From contig CM043870.1 in NCBI GenBank assembly GCA_023846275.1, forward strand, positions 6,075,527 to 6,139,526: a stretch of DNA of 64,000 bases, read 5' to 3'. A program made the translations under genes and the position numbers. Below are positions 1 through 13,435 of the stretch, piece after piece (position 1 is the stretch's first letter; each line of letters starts with the position of its first letter). Under the pieces are notes generated by a model, which saw only the letters and a list, made by a program, of their open reading frames with translations, did no database searches and was not told where the DNA came from. This DNA comes from Vanilla planifolia. Its lineage: Eukaryota; Streptophyta; Magnoliopsida; Asparagales; Orchidaceae.

Positions 1-126
1 TCCTCTCCAAAAGAACCATTTTTTTTAATACTTTTGCGTTTAGTTTTCCTTTAAAAGAACCATTTTGCGATACTTGTACATTTTAAGCGCATCGATACTC
101 TCTGGACTGATTGTTCTCGGGTAGAT
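1..126 (+). promoter_or_regulatory. 5' UTR / proximal promoter edge of the cyclin D gene
   Basis: This AT-rich sequence lies directly upstream of the cyclin D start codon and is cut by the window edge. No TATA box can be assigned with confidence, so most of the promoter is probably outside the window. Confidence 0.4.
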
Positions 127-1847
127 ATGGGCAAAAGCTATGAATCTGCCTCTTCCATCCTCCTTTGTGCTGAAGATAAGAGCAGCATCTTGACCTTTGA
201 CGGGGAGGAAGAGGCGGAAGGGCATTACTCCGGTTGGGAAATCGAGCCCAAAAGCTGTCTCTCTTATGGGGATTTCTTCAAGAATTTCCCCTTGCTTCCA
301 GATGAATGCTTGAACTTGTTGCTAACAAGAGAAGCAGAGCATCTGCCCAGGGAGGACTATGCCAAGCGGCTGATGTGTGGGCAACTGGAATGGTCCATTA
401 GAAGAGATGCCATTGATTGGATTCTAAAGGTCTTCTTTTTGATTTCCTCTTCTGAGTTCGAACTATTCCCTGCTGATTCGTTTCTTTAAGTGGGTAGATT
501 TCTTTTTGTTCGATCATATAGGAAGTTTAACACATCTTTCACTGCTCCTTGATCTCCCTTATATTTTAGTTTTATTTACTCCAGATTTACTCTTCTATCT
601 TTGTGGATTGCGCATCTTATTTTACTTTTAGATTGTTGAAGGGCTTTTGAATAGTAGTAAGTTTGGATTAATGATCTTTATCCAGATCATCTCCTTTTGA
701 TGCTTGCAATGGAATTTTAGCCCATTTTGTCATGCTAAACCCAGCTAATTGAATGTTGTCCAACTTCCAGGTTCATGCCTACTACAAATTTGGACCTTCG
801 AGTGCTTTCCTTTCCATAAATTATTTGGATAGATTCTTGTCTTGTTATGAGCTTCCTGTAAGTTCCTTTAGTCTCTTAGATACATGCTAAAAGTTGCAAC
901 TATTCCATTTCCCAATCCTCATGACTTAATTGTCCACCTGTAGCAAGGCAAAGCCTGGATGACTCAATTGTTATCTGTGGCATGCTTATCTTTGGCTTCC
1001 AAAATGGAGGAGACAGAAGTCCCTCTGTTGATTGACCTGCAGGTAAGTAAGAAAAATATAGCAAAGTTGAGTTATTTGTTGTACCATTCAAGTTTTCCAA
1101 GGTATATGAACTTTTCTTGTTTCTTAGGCGGGTGAGGCTAAATTCGTCTTTGAGTCAAGGACTATCCAAAGAATGGAGCTTCTGGTTCTAAGCACTCTCA
1201 ATTGGAGGATGCAGGCTGTGACACCTTTCTCGTTCGTATACAGCTTCCTTTACAAGCTTAACAATGGCGATTCACTTCCCAAAGTGCTAACTGGTCGAGC
1301 AGTGGAGCTCATCCTTTGTACCACCCGAGGTAGTTCATATATTTACACCGTGTTGTTTAGTTCTCTCAAAGGCTTCAAGAGAAGACAGTGGATGAGCATT
1401 TTTGATTTTGGGCTTGTGCAGGGATAGATTTCTTAGCATTCCTACCTTCTGAAATTGCTGCGGCAGCTGCAATGTCAGCCATTTCTGAGAACCGATCTGT
1501 AGATTTCCGGGGGAAAATAACTTGGTGCAGCGAAGTTGATCAGGTGAAGATAGCTCGACATGGTTCCTTATACCATCTTCTTTGAAGTAGCTTATTGAGC
1601 AATAACAATGGGATTATATTTGCAGGGGAGAGTCTACAGGTGCTATGAAATGCTGCAGGAAGAAATGCTGACTGATAGGGAAAACCCAATTGATGGTATT
1701 CCATCAGTTGCTTGTGTGCCACAGAGCCCGAATGGGGTCCTGGATGCTGCACGCCTGAGTTACAAGAGTGATGAAATGACTTCTGATTCACAGCCAATTC
1801 AGTACTACTCCTCTCCCGCTGCAAAGAGAAGGAAAACAACCATTTAA
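127..1847 (+). CDS. CYCD: D-type cyclin (CYCD2/CYCD4 group), complete, six exons
   Basis: Regulatory subunit for CDKA-type kinases at the G1/S transition. Exons by GT-AG boundaries and continuous phase: 127-429, 771-857, 944-1042, 1128-1329, 1422-1543 and 1626-1847, giving 344 aa. The N-terminus has the retinoblastoma-binding LxCxE motif (LLCAE, residues 12-16) after the MGxxYE-type start usual in CYCD2/4. The N-terminal cyclin box runs from about residue 70 to 195 and includes [42 protein letters not shown] and ETEVPLL. The C-terminal cyclin fold follows ([17 protein letters not shown], then [11 protein letters not shown] and [18 protein letters not shown]). The tail ends in a basic AAKRRKTTI-like stretch. 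The ATG at 127 is chosen because it places LxCxE at the canonical distance from the start. The length fits the family (about 300-380 aa). Subgroup D2 versus D4 is not settled from sequence alone. Confidence 0.95.
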
Positions 1848-2045
1848 GGGAAGAGATATCCCTATGATTTTTCCATTCAGTGTTTGTTCATTAAGAGTTA
1901 GAGAGGCTTCATGCTTTCGGGTATATTCTGTTTGATTAGTTAAGTGATGGCTTTGGGGCCGGCAAGAATGTGCAAGGAGATGAATGAAAAAGCTTTATTA
2001 AAACGGAGAGGAAGAAAGGAAAGGAATAAATGAGATGTGTTTGGT
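1848..2045 (+). terminator. Cyclin D 3' UTR with AATAAA polyadenylation signal
   Basis: The stop codon at 1845-1847 is followed by AT-rich sequence with a canonical AATAAA at about 2025-2030, about 180 nt downstream. That is a normal plant 3' UTR length. The poly(A) site itself is inferred. Confidence 0.5.
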
Positions 2046-5000
2046 TACCGTTATCTTTTTCAGCAGCTAAAAAGCAAGCTTCCTTGAAACCAAAAAGAAT
2101 ATTTTTAATGGGATAAACATTTGAACACCAAGAAATAGTTCCAAAACTTGACTTTCCTCCTCCAAACATGATTGACTTCCCAAAACAAATTATGCAAAAG
2201 AAGAGTTAAATACCATTATGGTTATTAAATGTTAAACTACCGTTGCTGTTACTTTGCTGTCTGCCATCGCATTGTTTGACTGCTTGTCTGCTTAGACTGG
2301 CATTTGCTGCCCCTGTAGAGTATTTAAGTTGGAACCTTGGGAACGTCACACAGAGCTGAGAAGAAAATATTATTTAATGTTGTGTGTTTGGTGTCCATGG
2401 TTTAAACCTCACAGGGTTTAACCATAATGTGATCAATCCCTTTTGTCACGTTTTGGGTGCTGGAATTAATCTCTTCGTTCAAAAAGAATCAAGATTAAGC
2501 AATCATGAAGGCCAAGAGAGTACCCATTTCATTGAACTCTTGAAATCGCATAAATTGCACATAAGCCTACTGGTATCTGGCAAACCATGTGCAGGATAAT
2601 TAATGATCCAACATTGGAATCAAGCATAAAGGAACACCTTTATGTTGTGTCCAATCTTAAGCATGTCTAGTTGCATGCTTGATGAGAAGGTTATGATGCA
2701 ACTGTGTTTTTTGGCTATTTTAGTTGTGGACTTCTCAAAGGAGGGTCCACTTGATTGGATCAGTGTTTTGCCATTCATGAGGCTGCTTCCCATTTTAAAG
2801 GAGAAAATAGTATTGACAAGGAGAAAGGAGATGTCATGCTTAAGATTTTTTCTTTCATTGTTTTATGATTGAGGCCCCATGGATATGATTCATCTAAAAT
2901 TGTTGTTTGATCTCAGGCCATGAGATCAGGATTGTCTGATGATGCTGTTGTTGAAAAGTTTTTTTTTCTTTTTTGAAGAAAGTGGTTGAAAGAATTATTA
3001 AAAAATGTTTATTGAAAAGATTGTGACATGGATAGATAATTATCTTGTCTGGAATGTAGCTATGACCACAATAAAGCTGCAATATTGCTTGGTTGGTATG
3101 CTATCTAAGCTTTGTTTTTTACAAGAAGCAATTTTTAGTTTACTTTTTAGATTGAGAGATATATGCATCAATAAACTCACAAACGAAAAAAATGAAACGT
3201 TAAGTAATATATAAAAGATCATGAGTTTAAAATATAAAAATGCTTTTGTGTACAAAATTAGAAGACCCATCAGGCCAACAATGCCTTGATGTTGAGTAGC
3301 ATTGTCTGTGAGGTGAGAATCCTTATAGTGGCTCAAGTTTGATCCAATACACTGATTTATCAATATAGAAACTTAAATTTTACTAAGCATCAATATATTT
3401 CAATAATAATATGTTTAAAAAGGATCATCTTGATACATGAAAATGCATATTCGAGATTTTATAATCATTGATTGTTTTTTGCTTTTACTTGAGAAGCAAA
3501 CGTAGTAAATGTTTGGGATATCAATCCACTCCAATCTGCAGAAGTCTCATAGTATTATTCTGAGAATGTTGGACACAACCTATCATGTAAGGTGAAGCAA
3601 AAAAGAATGTGAGTGAAAAAGCAAATACTACGGCCAAGCTGTCCCCAAAATGTGAATGTAGCTAAAAAGAAGACGAAGTTAAAATGTATTTTATCTCCCC
3701 TTCATCTTATAGTTGCACAAGTGCAAAAAAAAAAAAAATCAGCAAGAGGACCACCAAGCAGGCCAGATTGATGGTCATTTGGTCCCAAATGCCACATGAG
3801 ACACAAGAAGATAGCTGGAAGAGGAGATAATATCCATGGGGAGGCCACTAATAAGGCAGTTTAGGACGGATAGAGAACATATCTGAAAGCTATTTGGATT
3901 AGAGTGTTTTTCAGATAGTATGGACATCAGTTGTCAATGTTTTTCTCTTCAAAATAGACTTCTTAGGTTCAAATTTGATTAAAAGCACACTCTCATAGCT
4001 TGCGTAGATTCATGATTAGTGGATTATATTGAAAAGAAATAGAAAGCTAGTAAGGTGAGAACGTTGGTTTTGACAATACCCTTATTCAATACAAGCTTTC
4101 ATAAGCAAATCTTTCAGCTATTGTAAAAATAAAATAAATATATCACATGTTCCATAGCTCAATAAGAAAACCCATTTTGAAGTTAAAGCTGAAAAGGCTT
4201 GGGGAGCTGTTTTCAGAAGATTATTTTGCAATACAGGAGAATGTCATACAACCAAGAGTTGGTGCTTATTAGCATTGAAGTTTTAGTTGTCCAGCTATCA
4301 TCTGTATCAAATGGCAATGAATGCAAAAGGATTTTGTTAGTTCAGCAAGCGTCTTTTCATGGTTGTTGAGTAATATCTTCGCTACAAATTGATGATGTAT
4401 CAACTTCTGAAATGAAGTAAATAATCGTTTTCTAATGTTGACGATTCTTGAAATTTGTAAAACTATAATAAAAGTGGACTGCTTTGGATTTCATCTTTGT
4501 AGGATCCAATTTATTAGTTCATGAATCTATAATCAATTTATAAAAGTCACTTATTTATGAACAACCATCGCATCGTAAAGAAGTCAACTGTCAAATGGAT
4601 ATTTTTGTTCGTTTCATCGACAATCAAATGATACAATGGATCAGTTGAACAAAATGTTGACAAACAAATGGCACAAGTTTCGGACAACCAAGTCGATTTT
4701 CCTTAGTTCGAATTCAGACGGCTCCTTTGACATAAGTCTCCTTTACTTCACCAAATATGTTTCTTCTACATATCAACAACCTGAGAATTTATGCTGCACA
4801 CATGTTTCCCCTTAGAACTTTGGCTATCAATCAATGCAACAGCCAAGCTCAGTGAGAAAACAACTTGTTGCTTGAGCAAAAAGGTGTCCACAAACCACTA
4901 GTGTTGCTTTAAAGAAAGGCTCGATGCAAGGAAAATGGCTTAAAAGAACTGCTAAGCAATCTGGACAAAGGATTCACAGCCAAGCCTCTCATGTCTTTAC

Positions 5001-7880
5001 TGCAACCCCTGCATTGCTTTTCCTGGAGAGAAAACTTCAACTGTTCGTTTTGGAAGATGCAATAACTATGGACCCAATTTGAACCGTGAATCATTCTGAC
5101 CGCTGTGTCGGTTTCAGCAATGATGCAGTGCAGCAGCTGAAAAAATGTTAAAAAATCTTTCGGTTGTCCTTTCTCTCCAAGGACCAACAACTTATGAAAT
5201 TTATTGCATGGAAGCTTTGGATTAATCTACTTATACATGTTACTAAGCACAAGAGTTGATGTTACTTGCTAACAACATCAACAATAATACTAACAATAAC
5301 AACAACAACAACAATGGTGATGTGTTCAAAAACCTTGCTGGGTTTGATAACGGTTGACTGAATAGAAAATTGGGAGCGTGTGTTCTTAAGCAACATAGAG
5401 AAAACAACAGCAAAAGTAAGTAAAGGAATAGAATCCAAAGATTTATGTGAAAAAACTCAAGTAAGGGAGTTAACATACATGAGAGAGATATCTGTGGAAG
5501 GAATTAGCAGGCGGTCCCCTCCCAAGAGTGTTGTTTCTTGTTTATAAAATGCAATTATCACTTTAGTTTGCTTCACTTCCAAATAGAATAGTTAACATAA
5601 GGTTTAGTTCTTCTGCTCATATTAGGTTAGAAGAGTAAATGAGGTTGTTGGTCTCATCTTTCAGTGGTTGAAGATGACTTATGCAAGTACAAGCTATTGA
5701 ATTTACCACAAGTGAATTGTAAAATGCAACATCTATCATTAAAATGAACAAGAAATCACATAGATGATCTAAATAAAACATGTCAATTTTGGGTTTATTG
5801 TTTGGTATTACGTTCTATTTAGGGTTTAGAAGATTTCTTCTAATCTAGTTATACATACATCAAGGTTCATATATTACTTAGTAGATTGAAACTCATAATT
5901 ATTTGATAAAAATTTAATTTTTTTGAGATCAAAAAATAGATAGCACATTTGAAGAAATGTCACCAAACAAAACCTAATCCATCTCACATTAGTTATCTTT
6001 GAAAACCCTACATTTTCTAGGTGAGTTAAGTGAGATTGATTGTAAAATGGATTGATTTGAATAAAAGAATTATATCATCAGACATATCAAAAAATCATAA
6101 AAATGTATCTCTATCGACCTTGTTAAGTCCAACCTCTATTGTAATCTATAAATCTAAGTAAAAAAATTCAATAAAATTCTTTAGTTTTGTTTGTGTTTCA
6201 TTTTCTTTAGATTCCAATTTAAAGTTTATCAATTTAAAATTTTATTTTAATTTATGTAAAACTCTTTTTTTGAAGCCTAATTTTTAATGTTTTTTCTTGT
6301 AAATACTTCAAGGCTTGATTACAATTTTAATATTAGTTAAGTTTGCTTATGTGCAATTACTATACTTAGCAAATCTAATAAAAAGATTCAAAATATTATC
6401 AGAAGGAAATTTTTAAAATATTATTGTAACAAATATTTAAAACATTATTAGAGAAAATAAAGGATTTTTTTTTTTAAATTTCAAACATGTAAAAAATTTT
6501 ATTAATTTATGGCTTTTATTTTGGCACCCAAGCCAAAAGTTTTGTGGTAAAAGCTTTTGTGGGACTGACAGACGTTTAACAAATATATATTTATATGCAA
6601 CATTTAAAAAAAAAAAAGAGAATCATTCGCTAATTAGTGATATTTTTTGCACTCTATTATATAAAAATAATTAATAAATACTAAGATTTATTAAATTATA
6701 ATATTTAAAATATTTCTCCATTCTTTCTCCCTTTAGTCCCATGAAAAATATGTAATAGGCCCAGCTAGACTCTACATTTAATGTGCTTAAAGCCTCAAGA
6801 AACAATGGGTCGAATTGTCGTCTAAAAAAACCAGTAACAATTAATTTTGCACTTTTATTAAAATTTCAAAATAAAATATCTTCATCAATAATGTAATTTC
6901 AAATATATGAATCTCTTATTAGTACTTAATAATAACATTTTAAAATAAAATCATAGTTAATTGATTAAAATCATAAATTCAAAACTACTCAATCAAATGG
7001 ATCCTTATTGGACATTTGTTATTCTAAATATTTTAAAAATATTTTAAAAGATATAAAGTTTTTTAGATATTTTTCTTCATTATAACTTGAATTTTATCCT
7101 CTTGAAAACCAAAGAATTACTAATCACATACAATTGAAGTGAATTAATTTCATTGATGCATGAACCATTTGATTTTTTTTTTAAAAAAAGTCTCTTTGTA
7201 ACAAAATTATGGAAACATGAAGGTATAATTTAATTATTTATATAAATTTGAAATTGCATTTAATCAAATGGGACTTTGAATGGTTTTCCACTCATATTAC
7301 AACTAACACAATGTCTAACCCAAACTACAGATAACTACTAATTTCAATATCCATTTCATTAAAAAATTTATTTATTTTTTCTAATCAAATTTTAGCATAA
7401 AAAATTCCTGATAAATGAACCCTTTTTTAGTGTGTATAATATGAAAAATAAGATAAGATAATCAATTTATTTATGCACCAATCATAGCATTATCATTATC
7501 ATTAGTTATATCATAATTATCAATTTTAGATAATACATAAGGAGTATATAGCATAGCTTATTCTTATATTAAGACACAATTTAAGTCTCGAAATAATCTT
7601 GCATTAACATTTATAATAACATCACAAACCACTCTTAAATCATAAGGATTTATGACCTAAGATATTTCATATTCTTTTTCTAAGAAGCATCTTGAAATGT
7701 CTAGACTTTGTTATGAAGGGCCTTATAAAATAAGCTCTTATACGCAATACTGGCACATATGTTCTTTTCTCATGAACTTTTATATTTCAAATATTTGCAC
7801 AAGTCTACTATAATGTGATATACATGATTTCTCTTATTATGTTTTATGGATATTTCTTTAAAATTTACTAAAAAGTAAAA
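2046..7880. other. AT-rich intergenic DNA, no recognised gene
   Basis: No open frame here shows recognisable protein similarity; the ones present are short and of random composition. There is an A14 run near 3726-3739 and a CAA/AAT-rich microsatellite near 5273-5316. AT content rises strongly after about 5.8 kb. The part around 4.9-5.2 kb is less AT-rich and has a 93-codon minus-strand frame that I cannot link to any family. Confidence 0.6.
5273..5316. repeat. (CAA)n/(AAT)n imperfect microsatellite
   Basis: Imperfect trinucleotide array, mostly CAA with AAT and ACT interruptions, directly readable. The minus-strand frame across it translates to a leucine-rich run that is an artefact of the repeat. 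Confidence 0.85.
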
Positions 7881-7914
7881 TATAACTTGTTTCATTCATT
7901 TTTTAATATCAAAT

Positions 7915-8335
7915 ACATAATCATAAAGGTGGTTCAATGGACTCTCCCATCGATGGATTTTATCAAATTAAACATTCATGGATTGTTTAGAGGGAATCTC
8001 AACCCTACAAGTTGTTGTGGTATTATCAGAGACTATTCGAGTAAAGCTATAAAAGCATTCTCAATTTACATAAGGTTTAACACAAATATCAAAAATGAAG
8101 CAATGATAGTATTATTTGGTTTAAACTTATGTCTTACCAAACATTATTATAGAATCATACAATAAATCAATCCTTGCAATGATTTAGGGTAGCATGGAAA
8201 TCCCTTGGCATATACTATGCCTATTTAGTCAAATTAATTGATTCTATTTTAAAGTGATTTAATTCCAGCACATATTTAAAGAAGGCATTGCAGTGGCCAA
8301 CCAATTAGCTTAATTAGCTAGTAATTTGTCTTCAT
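7915..8335 (+). pseudogene. Decayed LINE-type RNase H domain (RVT_3)
   Basis: The translation gives FIKLNIHGLFRGN followed by GIIRDYS, then NEAMIVLFGLNLC. This matches the order of the plant LINE RNase H-like domain (KLNvDGs.rGNpg, GGiiRD, AE.xAl.xGL.lc). Farther on, in another frame, HIFKEGIAVANQLA with a stop inside it matches the domain end (HI.RE.N.vADqLA). The first catalytic Asp (NVDG) reads His here, the Glu of the AE motif is kept, and at least one frameshift and several stops separate the two halves. Only this C-terminal piece of the LINE is recognisable; reverse transcriptase is not seen upstream. An RNase H-like gene remnant derived from a LINE is the alternative. Confidence 0.75.
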
Positions 8336-8785
8336 TTAGAGGTTATGGATTCATAACAAATTCCAAAAGTTTTATCATAAGCTTGATGAGTAAAGATGTT
8401 CATATATTCACACAATGATCATAAAGAAAGCCATCCAATTAGTGCCCCTCAATTAGACGGATGAATTTCCTTCACATGGTCATTAAGGTAGTCACAAGCC
8501 GATGGAAATCTTCATCAATTTTATGTCCATTCATCTTCTCCAAATTCACATTGGAATAATGTAAAATTAGGTGGTCCTTTAGACAAGTCTAGTTTTCTAG
8601 CCACTCCTTTATTCTCCTTCAACATTTGCAATTATATCCTCTAATTAATCACATGACAATCTTTTATAAACTAACTGTCTAGTATACCTTAATTTATCAT
8701 CTAGTACTACCTTTCAATCTACCTTAAGGAAAGACCAACTCATGGAATTAGTTAAGTATGATGGACTGTGTCAGGATCTCAATTC
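8336..8785. other. Intergenic DNA after the LINE remnant, nothing recognised
   Basis: Moderately AT-rich sequence without an open frame, RNA gene or clear repeat. It may include LINE 3' sequence, but I see no poly(A) tail or target-site duplication that would fix the element end. Confidence 0.5.
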
Positions 8786-8789
8786 GGTT

Positions 8790-9235
8790 CGAATCATCAA
8801 GGGCTTTGTTTGGATTTATTTTTCCTTCACATGTATTTGTATCGTACTCATACAAACACCAAGGCTTAGACAAATGCAATAGGCCTCATTGATCATTCTA
8901 ACATCATAATGTTATGGAATTCATTATCATATTGGATGATATCTTAATTTACGTTAAGACTAATATCGTCTTCTAAGTACACTACCCGTCACTGATCAAT
9001 CAATTTGTCCATTGCACTTTTGATTTGTGTTAGTGTCAATTTGACATGGCCATTCACTATCAAGGATCAGAGACAAATACAATGTCACTAATTTGTTCCT
9101 CATATATCATAAAGTTATGAAATTCATCTATATTTTGTATGATATCTTACTTCACAATAAGATTGTCATCGACTAGGTATATTATCTGGTGCAAACTAAT
9201 CGAATTTGTTTGGCATGCTTCTAATTTGTCTTAAA
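8790..9235. repeat. Diverged tandem repeat, period about 202 bp
   Basis: Landmarks recur at a constant spacing: AGACAAAT(G/A)CAAT at 8868 and 9071, TGATATCTTA at 8938 and 9140, and AATTTGT followed by a short match at 9002 and 9203. At least two full units and the start of a third are present, clearly diverged. No protein coding is seen. It could be a satellite remnant or a repeated part of an old element's non-coding region. Confidence 0.65.
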
Positions 9236-11843
9236 ATCATTTAGTTATGATTATACATTAATAAAAAAATTAGATTAATCCAATAAGACATTTTTCTCAA
9301 TTAGTGTAGTACAGCTCCTCAATTGGCCTGGTTTTGATGTTTTACTAATCTTTTTATAAAATGTATGTCAAAATGGATCCCCTAATACAATACAACAACT
9401 CCTCAGATCAAAACCAGTCATTGTGCTCTTCCATGCATTTATACCATCGTGGTGCATAAATTATGTAGAATCGATCATGGTCATCGTGGCAAGATTTGTG
9501 CATCACACTCATGCAAATTTAGAAATATAATGGGTTGTACCAAAATTTCAATATGACTCTCCAAAACACTTAATGTTAACCATATAACATATGACATTCA
9601 TCCAGATTAGCACACTAGAGTTCATCCTCACTTAACTTCTCAACTACAGCCTTTAAAAGTCTTTATTATAACACTAAGATTTAGCCATGTTCAAAACCCC
9701 ATCTCTATAACCTTCAACATGTTATAGTAATTTATTTTCCAAAAATATAGCTACAATACACACACAAGAAAATATCCTCAATATTAAAAAACCCTTTTCT
9801 CATTTAAAAAGGAGTAAAAATATTTTTATTGTAGTAAAAATATTTTTATTGTAGTAAAAATAAAGATAATTTTTAATTCAATATTTTTTAGGATAAATAA
9901 TATCAACTCAAAGTAAACACAAAAATTCTCATTATAAAGTAAATTAAATACCCATATATGTCATAAACCATATCAGCTATTGCGACAGCTTAATCTTATG
10001 AACAAAACTTACTACAAATTATCTTAAAATAAAATATTAATATAAACTTGTGCCTGTCACTTAAAATGTTTAAGCAAAAGAAATTGTTGAGTATATTGAG
10101 AATATTTTCTCTTAGATTTCTCATGATATGTATCATTATCAACTATAATGTTTAAGTCAAAGAAATAATCAAACTTTCTAACACAAGCTTAATAGATAAA
10201 ATCTATATTTAAGAATTTAAATCATTATAAATTAGTAACAGCCACATGCTAGTCAATAAGCATATATGGCATACCTTACATGACTTTCCTACCCGATGCA
10301 ACCACGAATAACTTTATCACCAAATTTGATCAACATTTATTTACACTTTTGAGGACACTAACCACCAAACTATGTAAGGTTGATGAAAAAATTAAATTAA
10401 ACTCTCTTTGAAATTAATTCATATCTAAAATATGATCTAATTTTAAAATTAAAATGAACAAAATATTTTCTAAAAATTTCTTTTTTTTCCTGTGTACACA
10501 TTTGCAAATCTCAACAACAAAATACAAAAAATATATATAAATATCATAATATCACATATTTTAAAAATAATCTTAACAATATCACTTCAGTAGCATATCC
10601 ACATAACAAAAATAATCACAAAAGTTATAAACATCTCCATCTCCATATAACTTAGATACAATTATCCTAAGTGACTCCCTTTTAAATAAATAATATAACA
10701 TCCTCAAATCTTCAAACAAATAAAAATCTAATTGTCTCATAAAACATATTAAACATTTGAAAAAATAAAATATTTCAAAATATAAAATAAATAAAGAATT
10801 AAATAAAGCTCATTAAGACAAGTATAATGATATTTGTTTCGTCTCGATCAAAGTTTGTTTGAAATTATTATGAATTATTGAAATTAATGAGTGTATATAA
10901 TAATATATTTTTATTTTAATACTAAGTGTGCATGTGTCGTTCTTAAATGTTCGATTTCATGCTTGCTTACCAAAATTTTACCAAAGAGCCACCTTACCAA
11001 TGGTGAGGACGTTGATTTTGTTGACTTTTGAGGCAATCAAGGATTGGAGGCCAATTGTAATCGTTGAGAAACTTGCTTAAGTTGAAAAAACTAAAATCCA
11101 AAATCAATTTTATTTTTCCAAAATTAAACTACAAATTTATGAGATTTTTAACAAAAATTATTATGTGATTCTAATTAGAGTTTTATATTATTATTTGGAA
11201 GATTAGAGAAAAAATTATCAATAATAAGAAGATTAGGATTTCAAAAAAAAAGGGTAAACAAGGAAAGAGAGAGAGAGAGGAAAGAAAGCAATTTTATAAT
11301 TTAGAAAGTGAGTTATGTAATTATATATTTATAATTTGAGAAATTTTAATTTATGTAAAAGAAAAATAAATTGTTTTGAAGAAATTACAATTAACAATTT
11401 TCAATTGATAAATGGGAAAAGTTGAATAGCTACAAGTTAACCTCAAACAATGAGAAGAATTATATGGGGATTAGGAGATTACTATACATGAATATGTAAT
11501 TATCACATATAAAAAAATTAAAATTCAGATATGAAACTTGTTAAAAGTTTATCTATTTTATTGTGATATGCTAAGTATAGTTTTGCATATAATGTTATCA
11601 TATTTTTTTTAAATTTGATATTTTTATTTGTTTAGTGAATTGTGGATTCATTATTTGTATGAGCTAAGTGAGTACAATTACTACATTTGTCATTCCCCTC
11701 CTAACCCATCTAGGCATTTATTGTCGATGAATCCAATTACAACCTAATTTTCCTTTGTTTTACTTTCTAATCAAAAATAAAATTTTATGATTCTAAAAAA
11801 CAAACAGATAAAGTCTCTTATAAATTATTTATTTTTGATATAC

Positions 11844-11848
<5 letters not shown>

Positions 11849-11924
<76 letters not shown>
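11849..11924. repeat. (TA)n microsatellite, about 38 units
   Basis: An uninterrupted TA dinucleotide tract of about 75 bp, read directly. Such tracts are highly length-variable in plants. Confidence 0.95.
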
Positions 11925-11926
<2 letters not shown>

Positions 11927-13403
11927 CAATTAATATCATATGAACAATAATGTTTATCATTCATATAAAATTTAAAACTAAAACCACATTCAAATCTTAG
12001 TTCACATCAACCAAGTTCACAAAATCTAAAAAATTCATAAGATGCACAAGATATAAGCCACGCATAACTCCTTAAATGCAACAATATAGGATAACATCAA
12101 GTTGAAATAACATCATATAGTATCACAACCACATTGTAGATCTCTTTGATGAAGTCTTAAATATTTAACATATACTCATTATATACTTGAATCTTCAGTC
12201 CTACTCAAATCCCCATCTCAATATTATGAACCTAACTTTCTTGTATTATAAGTATAAAAAATGAGCTTCAAAAGGCTTAATAAATAAATCATAAATACCA
12301 AGAAATATAACAAAAAATATAAAGAATAATAATTCTATAAGATAAATAATAAATGACATAAGTAAAAAAGAAAAAATTATATTAAATTGAAAAGCATTAA
12401 TAAAAAAAATGACTAATTTGGTCAAATTTATATTTTTCTATTTATGTCTTATTTTTTTATTCAATTTTCTTTTTTAACTGATTTCTCAAGTCTAATTTTA
12501 GCTATATTTCTCTATTAACTATTATCTTTACTAAAATATCATATTATGTTTATATGAATACCTATCAAAAGATCTCTGACGAGTAAGTCTTCGCCATAGA
12601 CATATTAATTAGTAAAAAAATCATGCAAATCATCACTAATATAACTCTAAAAACTATACTTAGTCACTCTATAAATCTAATGATAAGCTTATGTCAATAT
12701 CTTTAGCATGATCTATACACCCAACCATCTTATTAATTTGAAGACAACTAGTGACAAACCTTTAAGAGGTTAATCATCACAAATTTGGCCAAAGTATAAG
12801 CAACAAATTATAATATAGCCCTACGTACTACACCCAAGCTAAGGGATAACATCATAGGAAAATGTATATTTCTTATTATTTTATCATGTTTATTCAATGT
12901 GTCATTCTCATGCTATAAATTAATCAAATAATTACAAATTTCTTAATTACTTATAGACATCTCTTCTTTCCACTTTAAATTCATATTAATCATGCTTATT
13001 TATTAACAAAAATATTTAATCTGATACCCAGGTAAATAGGATATTAATTTAAGCTACAAAAGTCTTGTTAACCAAATTCAAGTTTATGACAAATTCAATT
13101 TCATAATTATAAATGAGAAATATTATTTTATTACAACATGCTTAAAGAATATTAAGTAAACAATCATACTTATGTTATAATTAATAAATTTATCCACTTG
13201 ATATTTGTGCTGAGAATCTATTTCCTAAATCAAATTACCTTTTCGATCCTACACAATAAAAAATATATCCAATCATATTCTTTAAAACATATATAAATTA
13301 TTTTATAATTAAATTAATCTTAATTTACAATCCTAACAAGCTTAACATCTAATCTTTCTTAATTTTTCTAAGCATGTACACATTTAAACATAATTAATTT
13401 CAA

Positions 13404-13433
<30 letters not shown>
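13404..13433. repeat. (AAT)n microsatellite
   Basis: About ten perfect AAT/ATA units in AT-rich intergenic DNA, read directly. Confidence 0.9.

Positions 13434-13435
<2 letters not shown>

Noticed and set aside
4909-5190. 93-codon minus-strand open frame
   Set aside because: No recognisable domain, no intron or promoter context; kept only as a note on the intergenic stretch.
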